Source: Candidatus Bathyarchaeota archaeon (GTDB lineage Archaea > Asgardarchaeota > Lokiarchaeia > Sigyniarchaeales > Sigyniarchaeaceae). From it: 5,339 nt of DNA. Position numbers and translations under genes: made by a program. Shown here one piece after another: positions 1 through 5,339 of the stretch. Below the pieces are notes generated by a model. That model was not told where the DNA came from and searched no databases. It saw only the letters and a program-made list of their open reading frames with translations. How positions within the stretch are numbered: the first letter of the stretch is position 1; each line of letters opens with the position of its first letter. The stretch is taken from NCBI GenBank assembly GCA_014729935.1, contig WJJB01000496.1, positions 1-5,339 on the forward strand. The letters are read 5' to 3'.

Positions 1-1
1 G

Positions 2-1153
2 ACCGAGGCAGATATTCTCGGCTTCATCAATTTCGACACGCTGATATTCATTTTCGCGATGCAAATCGTCATATATTTTGCCACGGAGGACAGGGTCCTT
101 GAGTATCTTGCCATTCAATTGATTTACGTTACGAAAGGTAATAACCGGCTGTTTTTTTACATTATCTGCTTGTTCACGGGAACCATCGTCGCATTCATCG
201 AGGATCTCTCCCTATCACTCATCTTGGTTCCCTTGATATACCGGACATGCAGGGCATTGCGCATCCCGGCAGGAACCTACATGATGGGCATGACAATCTC
301 CATCAATATTGGTGCAATCCTGACGCCAGTCTCTAGCCTGAAAAACCTCATCATCGGCGCGGAATTTGGCTGGGGATTTGCCGAGTATTTCATGAACATG
401 GGACTCTTGTTCATCATCACATTGATCGGTACCGTGGTTGCCATGGATTGGTTCATCCTGCGCGATGAAAAAAGGCCGACCGAAACGAGCAAGGAGGTAC
501 TCTTGGCTTTATTAAATCCGCGCATCGTGATTAAGAACAAGAAGTATTTCACGACCACCTTTATGATCTTGGTTTCCACGTTTATCTTCATGATCTTCGG
601 GTTTGAACCCGCCTTGGTTGCCATCATTTCCGCGGCATTTTTGCTTGTCGTTCACGTGAAGGATGCTAGTTTTTCCGATATCAAGGAAGATATAACGTGG
701 AAGATCATTATCATCTTTGCCATATTATTCATTCTTTCAAATTCTCTTGCTTGGTTCGGATTTTCTGAATCTATTGCCAACGCATTGACAAGTATCTTGA
801 ATGGTAACATTTACCTTGCAGTTATCGTGACCTTGGGGATATCATCAGGGTTATCAGCATTCCTAGCTGGCACCCCAGTAACCATCATCTTGCTCCCCAT
901 CTTCTCGGAAATCATCTCTGGGGGGTTCATGCCAAATCCCATCATCATTGCTTTCGTGAGTGGTGTAAATATGGCTGGGAATTTCTTGCCGCAAGGATCG
1001 GCATGTGACATTCTTACCTTGTCGATGGCAAAAAAATACAAGGTGGTTAATCTTGATTACAAGCGCTTGCTGAAGAATGGTGCTATATTCGCCACCTTCC
1101 ATTTCATCTCTGTATTCATCTACACCATGTTTTTCACCTTGTTGGTTTCTTGA
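2..1153 (+). CDS. SLC13/ArsB/NhaD-like ion transporter superfamily permease, N-terminus cut by window edge
   Basis: This integral membrane permease probably moves an anion or exchanges ions across the cytoplasmic membrane; the substrate cannot be read from the sequence. The frame is open from base 2 to TGA at 1151-1153, and residues before the first Met (59) already form a hydrophobic segment (FDTLIFIFAM), so Met 59 is internal and the gene starts upstream. Numbering from Met 59, about ten hydrophobic spans are visible. A charged loop (about 135-162) separates two halves, as in the family. Each half carries a re-entrant-hairpin-like motif: N83-I-G-A-x-L-T-P-x-S-S-x-x-N96, and N304-M-A-G-x-F-L-P-x-G-S-x-x-D317. 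These match the pseudo-symmetric N-G-G / T-P-x-G-x-x-N signatures of CitMHS/ArsB/P-protein relatives, but the first copy lacks the common G-D-P-P-N. It converges on the next gene with an 82-base gap. I see no obvious plus-strand terminator. The superfamily call is firm; ArsB, NhaD or dicarboxylate function is undecided. Confidence 0.8.
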   Translation, partial: TEADILGFINFDTLIFIFAMQIVIYFATEDRVLEYLAIQLIYVTKGNNRLFFYIICLFTGTIVAFIEDLSLSLILVPLIYRTCRALRIPAGTYMMGMTISINIGAILTPVSSLKNLIIGAEFGWGFAEYFMNMGLLFIITLIGTVVAMDWFILRDEKRPTETSKEVLLALLNPRIVIKNKKYFTTTFMILVSTFIFMIFGFEPALVAIISAAFLLVVHVKDASFSDIKEDITWKIIIIFAILFILSNSLAWFGFSESIANALTSILNGNIYLAVIVTLGISSGLSAFLAGTPVTIILLPIFSEIISGGFMPNPIIIAFVSGVNMAGNFLPQGSACDILTLSMAKKYKVVNLDYKRLLKNGAIFATFHFISVFIYTMFFTLLVS

Positions 1154-1166
1154 TGCGAGGAAGTGG

Positions 1167-1211
1167 AAAAAAAAAAAAATAGGGGTGGTCGTGCTGGCAC
1201 GGGTTCCCGTG
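1167..1211 (-). terminator. Hairpin plus 13-T tract terminating the LVIVD-repeat gene
   Basis: Read on the minus strand, a short palindrome (CACGGGAACCCGTG, 1211-1198) begins 24 bases past the stop codon at 1236. It is followed 18 bases later by an uninterrupted run of 13 T (plus-strand A at 1167-1179). Oligo-T tracts are the core archaeal transcription termination signal; the hairpin may be incidental. The run also lies just past the end of the convergent permease gene, where on the plus strand it reads as A and would not terminate that transcript. Confidence 0.6.
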
Positions 1212-1235
1212 AAATGAAACCGGGTCCTGTTCCAA

Positions 1236-2714
1236 TCAAGAATCCAAGCGTCGTGATGGCGGTTTCTTGGCGATCAGCACTACAATGGTTCCCACCATGC
1301 CGAGAACCAGCAGCGTCGTGAAGAATCCTGGAATCTTGCTTGGTTCATGACCTTGAACATTGATGGAAAGGTCCTTGGAAACTGAGTTTCCCCACCGGTC
1401 GTGGAAGGTCATGGTGAGTACTTGGTCTCCCGCAACCAGCGGCACGGTGATATTATAGCTCACGATCGATCCCGAGGTCCAATTTCCAAGTGAAAGGGAT
1501 GTGCTCCCATTCTGCAAGCTAAAGGTGGAAGGATGCATGTCGGTAGCATTCCACTCGAGCAAGATATTGATGGCACCCTCGTCCACGGTCATGTTGGTTG
1601 GAGATGATATGATGGCGGGTGCATCTTGGTCAAATGATTCGATATCAACCACCGCCAAGCCGGATTCATTTAGCGCGATGAATGCATACCCATCTTTCAT
1701 TTGGATATCATATGCCTCATCAGCGAGAGGGATGTATTCTGGTGTGCCCGGGTCTTGTGGATTTATGACATCTATCAATGCAAGCTGGCTTCCTGTGAGC
1801 TCGGCAATGATCGCATGGTCATTATGGAGATCCACGCTATATGCTGTACCGTTGGTGTCTTCTTGGAAATGAGCAGAAAGTTCATCTTCCGGGTCGCTGA
1901 TATTAACTATCGCGAGTCCATCATACGAATCTGCCACGTAGGCGAACTCCCCATCAACATGCACGCCAATGGCATCCCCGTCCGTGGATTTATACGAGGG
2001 TGGTTTAGGATCGTCGGGATCGGATACGTTGACAATAGCCAAGTGATGGCTGCGGGTAGCCACGTATGCGAATCCCTCAGACACGTCAACATTATTTGCA
2101 AAACCATCCGTATCCTCGAAATTCGGGGTTCCAGGATTCATCGGGTCTGAAATATTCACCGTCGCCAAGCCATCATCCCAAATAGCGATGAATGCGTGGT
2201 CCTGATAGATATCCAACCCGTACGCTTGAGTTGCACCGAGATATATCTCTTGATGTCCTGTCGGATTCAAGGGATCTGAAACGTTGATTATCGCTAAACC
2301 CGTTACCCCGTCTGCAATGAAAAGGAAATCTCCCTTTTTCATCACGTCCCATGCGCTTCCATTCGTGTCCACGTATATCGGATCACCAGGTGCCATTGGA
2401 TCGGATATGTTAATGATGGCAACTCCAGAATATCCCACCGCCACGTATGCAACATCATCTTCAAGAAAAATTCCCGATGCAACCCCATTCGTGTCCTTAT
2501 ACACGGGAGTTGGCACTGCAGATGTTTCCAAGGTGTTTCCATCAATACCGGTAGTCAAGGACAAGTTATGAGTGTTAGTAAAGGATCGGGATGAAACCGG
2601 GATACCAGCATTCATGATGGCTGCAATGCTAACCATCAAGCTGGTACATAGGATCAAGAATTCCCAAGACCTTCTTTTATCATGCCAATTAATGATTCTC
2701 TTTTGACTTTTCAT
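1236..2714 (-). CDS. Membrane-anchored surface protein: seven LVIVD-type repeats (beta-propeller), Ig-like domain, C-terminal anchor
   Basis: This 492-residue exported protein is probably displayed on the cell surface. Residues 1-17 are basic, and 18-38 form a hydrophobic export segment. Residues 71-362 are seven repeats of about 42 residues with the pattern aYVA...GLAIVNISDP, the hallmark of LVIVD repeats, which are expected to fold as a beta-propeller; seven copies would close a seven-bladed ring. Residues 366-453 look like an Ig/cadherin-like beta-sandwich. Residues 461-463 (IPG) lead into one membrane helix (about 464-482) and a basic tail (KKPPSRR), resembling archaeal C-terminal sorting/anchor tails. 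I count 14 N-glycosylation sequons. No catalytic motif is visible, so a binding or structural role is the likely reading, without a known ligand. The ATG at 2714 is favoured because a TATA-like box lies about 30 bases upstream, implying a nearly leaderless mRNA. It is divergent from the esterase gene and convergent with the permease. Confidence 0.85.
   Translation of the reverse strand: MKSQKRIINWHDKRRSWEFLILCTSLMVSIAAIMNAGIPVSSRSFTNTHNLSLTTGIDGNTLETSAVPTPVYKDTNGVASGIFLEDDVAYVAVGYSGVAIINISDPMAPGDPIYVDTNGSAWDVMKKGDFLFIADGVTGLAIINVSDPLNPTGHQEIYLGATQAYGLDIYQDHAFIAIWDDGLATVNISDPMNPGTPNFEDTDGFANNVDVSEGFAYVATRSHHLAIVNVSDPDDPKPPSYKSTDGDAIGVHVDGEFAYVADSYDGLAIVNISDPEDELSAHFQEDTNGTAYSVDLHNDHAIIAELTGSQLALIDVINPQDPGTPEYIPLADEAYDIQMKDGYAFIALNESGLAVVDIESFDQDAPAIISSPTNMTVDEGAINILLEWNATDMHPSTFSLQNGSTSLSLGNWTSGSIVSYNITVPLVAGDQVLTMTFHDRWGNSVSKDLSINVQGHEPSKIPGFFTTLLVLGMVGTIVVLIAKKPPSRRLDS
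1629..2504 (-). repeat. Seven tandem LVIVD-type protein repeats within the surface protein
   Basis: These bases encode residues 71-362. The equivalent position after the L-A-I-[IV]-x strand falls at residues 102, 144, 187, 229, 271, 315 and 357, giving spacings of 42, 43, 42, 42, 44 and 42. The first five have Asn (N-[IV]-S-D-P); the last two have Asp (IDV and VDI). The copies have diverged at DNA level, so this is an old protein repeat rather than a recent tandem duplication. Confidence 0.8.
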
Positions 2715-2739
2715 GGTGCTTGATCCTTGTTAGGATGCG

Positions 2740-2760
2740 TACTTAAATCAGATTCTTTCG
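2740..2760 (-). promoter_or_regulatory. Predicted archaeal promoter (TATA-like box with upstream purine-rich element) for the LVIVD-repeat gene
   Basis: On the minus strand the sequence TGATTTAAGTA (2750-2740) resembles an archaeal TATA box, with CGAAAGAATC just upstream as a possible BRE-like element. At the usual 25-27 base spacing, transcription would begin around 2719, only a few bases before the ATG at 2714. That would give a leaderless or near-leaderless mRNA, consistent with the lack of a good Shine-Dalgarno site. The assignment rests on pattern and spacing only. Confidence 0.45.
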
Positions 2761-2853
2761 AATTAGTAGGATTTGGATATATTCACGATACTTCTATGAG
2801 TTTTGAATGTTCACCAGTTCAGGAGGACCGATACCATACTACAACAATCCCCT

Positions 2854-2868
2854 GTTAAGATATTTAGG
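2854..2868 (+). promoter_or_regulatory. Predicted archaeal TATA-like box for the CE15-like esterase gene
   Basis: The AT-rich stretch GTTAAGATATTTAGG is the best TATA-like candidate upstream of the esterase gene. At typical spacing, transcription would start around 2886, leaving a leader of about 20-30 bases. Another AT-rich stretch (TTGGATATATT, 2773-2783) lies further upstream and is a less well placed alternative. Confidence 0.35.
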
Positions 2869-2870
2869 CA

Positions 2871-2908
2871 CGCGATGCAACATCTATGCAACTTAATCTT
2901 GCATCGTG
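2871..2908. promoter_or_regulatory. Operator-like cluster: three TGCAA boxes forming a direct repeat and an inverted repeat
   Basis: CGATGCAA at 2873-2880 is exactly mirrored by TTGCATCG at 2899-2906, an 8-base perfect inverted repeat with an 18-base spacer; a G-T mismatch then a C-G pair extend it outward. A second direct copy of ATGCAAC lies at 2886-2892, 11 bases (about one helical turn) after the first at 2875-2881. The cluster covers the predicted transcription start and ends at the start codon region of the esterase gene, where a bound regulator would block initiation. The left arm probably lies upstream of the transcript start, which favours a DNA site over an RNA hairpin. Confidence 0.4.
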
Positions 2909-2914
2909 ACATGG

Positions 2915-4138
2915 ATGAATGGGAAAAGGATGATTATTGCTGGAATTATCTTGATACCGGTAGTGGTGATTAATACCATGCTTCTTGTCGTGGTTTTACC
3001 ACCCAAAACTAACGTGGAGATCAAGGGGGACTTTCCTGATCCCTTTATTTTCAATAACGGCACCGCGGTTGAAACGGTCCACGATTGGCAAATGCGTCGC
3101 GAGGAAATCAAGGAGATGATTCTCGATATCCAATATGGGCATCCACCGGCACGACCTGATGCCTTGAACGTGACAAATATTAGCAGTGTAACAAGACCTG
3201 ATGGAAGCATCTTCTCCACCGTCATCCTGACGGTGATACCGTCCAACATCACGCCGTCCTCCTCGTTTAATTTCACGCTGGATCTCTATGTACCCCCTGG
3301 AATCGGGCCCTTTCCAGCCATCGTCAAGGTTTCGAAAGACGGTACTGGCTCCCAAGAACCTAATAACAGCACCATCACGAGTCATGGGTATATCTATGCC
3401 TGCTATCATCACACGGACCTCGATCCTGATAAATCTGGCATCGTTGGAGTTGCGCAAGCCGCGTACCCTTCTCATGATTGGGCAACGCTCATGGTTTGGG
3501 CGTGGGGTGCCATGCGTGTTGCCGATTACCTCTTGGAAGAGCCTTGGGTTTCTGCACCTGATGGCGTGCCCCCCGTCAAGGATGATGCCTTGATCGTCTG
3601 CGGGCACTCTCGCAGGGGGAAGACTGCCTTGATTGCAGCAGCCTTCGATGAACGGTTCGACATGGTCGATTGCAACGGTGGATGCGCGGGTGGTGCAGGA
3701 TCCTACCTTGTGCTTGGCCCCGGTGCCGAATCCTTGAAGGACATCACGGCTCAAAACCGGTTCCACTACTGGTTCCACGAGAATTTCAGCATGTATGCAG
3801 GTCGTGAAGATGAGTTGCCTTTTGACCAACATTTCATGCGGGCACTTGTTGCCCCGAGAATTATGCTCACCACGGACGGCATAGATGATGAATGGGCTAA
3901 TCCAATTGGAGTTCAGGCGGTTTACGAAGCAGCACAACCCGTGTTTGATTTTCTCAACGAAAGCCAGCATAATGCAATTCATTACAGGCCAGGCGATCAT
4001 GGGTACATTGAAGAGGATTTTTCCACTCTCCTGAACCTCTCCTCTCACCTCCTACTCGGGAATGCTTCCGCTACAGGTGATTTTTACATGACACCATTCG
4101 ATATCGACTTTCCAATCCCGTACGAGTCCCCTGCGTGA
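2915..4138 (+). CDS. Exported CE15-like (glucuronoyl esterase-type) alpha/beta-hydrolase lacking the canonical catalytic Glu
   Basis: This 407-residue alpha/beta-hydrolase is predicted to act outside the cell. CE15 enzymes hydrolyse esters between glucuronic acid on xylan and lignin alcohols. Numbering is from ATG 2915. Residues 6-29 form an uncleaved-looking signal anchor. HDWQMRREEI (56-65) and YGHPPARPDAL (74-84) match the CE15 N-terminal W..RR.EI / YG..P pattern. GHSRRGK (230-236) is the nucleophile elbow with Ser232. FHYWFHENF, LPFDQH (301-306), APR (313-315), DDEWANP (324-330) and GDHG (360-363, His362) are all family blocks. The usual catalytic Glu, 23 residues after Ser, is Gly255 in a Gly-rich loop; Asp324/Asp325 may supply the acid. 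Four Cys (163, 229, 253, 257) and 11 sequons fit an exported protein. A GTG at 2906 is an alternative start; ATG 2915 is preferred because of the stronger codon and a weak GTGA five bases upstream. The family call is solid; the true substrate is unproven. Confidence 0.85.
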   Translation: MNGKRMIIAGIILIPVVVINTMLLVVVLPPKTNVEIKGDFPDPFIFNNGTAVETVHDWQMRREEIKEMILDIQYGHPPARPDALNVTNISSVTRPDGSIFSTVILTVIPSNITPSSSFNFTLDLYVPPGIGPFPAIVKVSKDGTGSQEPNNSTITSHGYIYACYHHTDLDPDKSGIVGVAQAAYPSHDWATLMVWAWGAMRVADYLLEEPWVSAPDGVPPVKDDALIVCGHSRRGKTALIAAAFDERFDMVDCNGGCAGGAGSYLVLGPGAESLKDITAQNRFHYWFHENFSMYAGREDELPFDQHFMRALVAPRIMLTTDGIDDEWANPIGVQAVYEAAQPVFDFLNESQHNAIHYRPGDHGYIEEDFSTLLNLSSHLLLGNASATGDFYMTPFDIDFPIPYESPA

Positions 4139-4178
4139 ATGAGTGGCGAATGAACCTATTGTCAAGGAGGTAGCGAAC

Positions 4179-4197
4179 TGCCAACAACTTTTTGGCA
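4179..4197 (+). terminator. Possible weak terminator hairpin after the esterase gene
   Basis: TGCCAA (4179-4184) and TTGGCA (4192-4197) form a perfect 6-base stem around a 7-base loop, 40 bases after the esterase stop. Five T (4189-4193) run from the loop into the right arm, but no T tract follows the stem, so the signal is weak. The rest of the 129-base spacer 4139-4267 holds an orphan purine-rich AAGGAGGT (4164-4171) and the minus-strand terminator. Confidence 0.25.
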
Positions 4198-4224
4198 AAA
4201 CTTGGTCTTCTCATGGACCCAAAT

Positions 4225-4257
4225 AGAGAAAAAGAAAACCTGGGGAACGTGGCCCCA
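4225..4257 (-). terminator. Hairpin plus T-rich tract terminating the putative metallopeptidase gene
   Basis: On the minus strand, TGGGG (4257-4253) pairs with CCCCA (4245-4241) across a 7-base loop. It starts about 10 bases past the TAG stop at 4268. After GG it runs directly into TTTTCTTTTTCTCT (4238-4225). The layout resembles an intrinsic terminator, and the T-rich tract alone fits archaeal termination. Confidence 0.6.
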
Positions 4258-4267
4258 CAGGATTATG

Positions 4268-5338
4268 CTAGACAACAATTTCTACGAATACATCGAAGAA
4301 CGGATCCGTGATTGCTTCAAAAGGCGTGTTGGGTGGGATGAGATCTCCAATGTACTTGATGGATATGTAATACAATCCACTGCTCGGAGCCATGCCATAT
4401 ATCTCCTTCGGCTCTGAAATGTCCATTGGAGATGATAGAATTAACCCGAATGGTTCATGTGCGAACCAGTCTATCCTGTAAAGATTTGGTTCCATGTGGG
4501 TCGAATTAGACGCGGTCACGTTGATGAAAGTACCCACGTCAAGCCACATGACGAATAACTCGCCGTCCAAGTTACTATCACCCTTCCGCCGAATTTGCCG
4601 GGGTGTTTGCTCGAAAGTTCCAATTGCATCTTGCATGTGAAGCGATATCGTGCCATTACCGTTTCCACCCATCCTGCTCTTCACCACGGTCACGTTTGTC
4701 CATTTCGAGGCATTCACGAATATCGTGAGCTCGCTCAGGCTATCCAGGGGAAAGGTTGCCACCACTTTCGTCCCATTCTGGTGGATGAAGATGACTATGA
4801 CATGCCACGTGGAATTCCCCGTGTCATTCACGATCACGCTGAAGGGTAATTCACCACCAGAACAGTCGATGAATTCGACATCTGAACCCCATGGGGCAAC
4901 ACGCACGGGACCATCGGTGATGGTTTCACCTGGGGCAATTGGTGCATCGAGATCCGAGTGCGGGCTTGGCCCCGGATATCCATTTGCCCCGGTTGCCGAT
5001 CCATTCACGAGCCATTCTTGAAAGCGACGCCAATGTTCTTCGAAAGGCATTCCTGTTTCATCTATGATGGCAACTTCGAATCCCAAATCGGTGGGATCGG
5101 AACCATTCCTGTTGGAGCTAACTCCCCACACGATTCGAACGAGAGCATCTGGCCCATGCGTTTCATTCAAGTACTTGAAAAAAAGTGCCATCTGCATGTA
5201 CTGGTCCCACGTGTTGTTGAAGGGGAATGCAGTGATGTTGAGGTCTTGGTAATGCTCGAACCAGTTCAACGTTCCACTTTGGTTCAAGAATTCCATGGTT
5301 TCGTTCCATGTCAGGTTGTAATTTGCCATGGTTGAGGC
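4268..5338 (-). CDS. Secreted sequon-rich protein resembling the C-terminal part of MXAN_6640-type putative metallopeptidases, N-terminus cut by window edge
   Basis: The reading frame stays open to the right edge (codons for A-S-T precede the first Met at 5329), so this is probably the 3' part of a longer gene. Numbering from Met 5329, residues 40-110 read YMQMALFFKYLNETHGPD, then RIVW, then FEEHWRRFQEWLVNG. This Y..a.ff.YL.e.hG.d..r.iW / F.W layout follows the HExxH zinc site in MXAN_6640-type putative metallopeptidases; no HExxH is visible here, as expected if it lies off the window. Residues 140-230 form a beta-rich segment, and 251-353 resemble a pre-peptidase C-terminal (PPC)-like beta-sandwich (LYRIDWF, then SGLYYISIKYIG). 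There are 16 N-glycosylation sequons in 353 residues, a single Cys (156) and no C-terminal membrane anchor, so it is a freely secreted or N-terminally anchored glycoprotein. It is convergent with the esterase gene. Coding status is firm; the peptidase assignment is from recalled pattern similarity and is tentative. Confidence 0.75.
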   Translation of the reverse strand, partial: ASTMANYNLTWNETMEFLNQSGTLNWFEHYQDLNITAFPFNNTWDQYMQMALFFKYLNETHGPDALVRIVWGVSSNRNGSDPTDLGFEVAIIDETGMPFEEHWRRFQEWLVNGSATGANGYPGPSPHSDLDAPIAPGETITDGPVRVAPWGSDVEFIDCSGGELPFSVIVNDTGNSTWHVIVIFIHQNGTKVVATFPLDSLSELTIFVNASKWTNVTVVKSRMGGNGNGTISLHMQDAIGTFEQTPRQIRRKGDSNLDGELFVMWLDVGTFINVTASNSTHMEPNLYRIDWFAHEPFGLILSSPMDISEPKEIYGMAPSSGLYYISIKYIGDLIPPNTPFEAITDPFFDVFVEIVV

Positions 5339-5339
5339 C

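Noticed and set aside
277..1102. Minus-strand frames opposite the permease gene
   Set aside because: The plus-strand frame gives a clear polytopic membrane protein; the antisense products are low-complexity shadows.
1701..2150. Plus-strand frames opposite the propeller gene (also 1501-1872 and 2284-2571)
   Set aside because: They mirror the regular repeat of the minus-strand gene and show no domain, start signal or promoter of their own.
2821..2826. AGGAGG in the divergent intergenic region as a ribosome binding site
   Set aside because: No start codon follows at a usable distance, and the esterase start is about 90 bases away.
2715..2914. Small gene, RNA or mobile-element remnant in the divergent spacer
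   Set aside because: I saw no open frame of note, no tRNA-like fold and no terminal repeats with target duplication; the content is explained by promoters and the TGCAA boxes.
2996..4048. 350-residue minus-strand frame opposite the esterase gene
   Set aside because: Every CE15 family block is encoded on the plus strand. The antisense product is rich in Arg, Cys and His with no coherent domain, and is a shadow of codon bias.
4202..4417. 71-residue plus-strand frame starting at TTG
   Set aside because: About two thirds is antisense to the well-supported minus-strand gene, the start is TTG with the nearest Shine-Dalgarno-like site about 30 bases away, and the product resembles nothing recognisable.
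4595..5335. Plus-strand frames opposite the peptidase-like gene
   Set aside because: The minus-strand product has coherent secreted-protein composition and domain patterns; the plus-strand products do not.

Overview
The window looks archaeal, and is quite plausibly from an Asgard (Promethearchaeota) genome or a relative, but no marker gene fixes the lineage. The evidence is: surface proteins full of N-glycosylation sequons (N-x-S/T); an IPGF-plus-membrane-helix-plus-basic-tail C-terminus of the kind seen on archaeal S-layer and sorted surface proteins; promoter regions with TATA-like boxes close to the start codons and no clear Shine-Dalgarno sites; and oligo-T termination signals. Base composition looks roughly balanced by eye (not counted).

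Four protein genes alternate in orientation (+, -, +, -), so no two share an operon inside the window. Positions 2-1153 (+) hold most of a polytopic ion-transporter-superfamily permease (SLC13/ArsB/NhaD-like) whose N-terminus lies off the left edge. Positions 1236-2714 (-) encode a membrane-anchored surface protein with seven LVIVD-type repeats, probably a beta-propeller, followed by an Ig-like domain and a C-terminal anchor. Positions 2715-2914 are a divergent promoter region with two TATA-like boxes and a cluster of TGCAA boxes, two direct and one inverted, just ahead of the next gene. Positions 2915-4138 (+) encode an exported alpha/beta-hydrolase of the carbohydrate esterase 15 (glucuronoyl esterase) type. 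Positions 4139-4267 are a convergent spacer with a hairpin plus pyrimidine-rich tract terminating the minus-strand gene. Positions 4268-5338 (-) hold the C-terminal part of a large secreted, sequon-dense protein that resembles the C-terminal portion of MXAN_6640-type putative metallopeptidases, with a PPC-like beta domain at the end. Its N-terminus is off the right edge.

Three of the four genes encode extracytoplasmic proteins, so this reads as a cell-surface or exported-protein locus. One could imagine a surface esterase and peptidase acting on polymeric organic matter while the propeller protein mediates binding, but nothing in the sequence ties them functionally. The most distinctive observation is that the CE15-like enzyme has glycine where the family's canonical catalytic glutamate should be, yet keeps the nucleophile serine, the histidine and acidic residues at the alternative position. 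I found no mobile element, CRISPR array, RNA gene or defence-like system.
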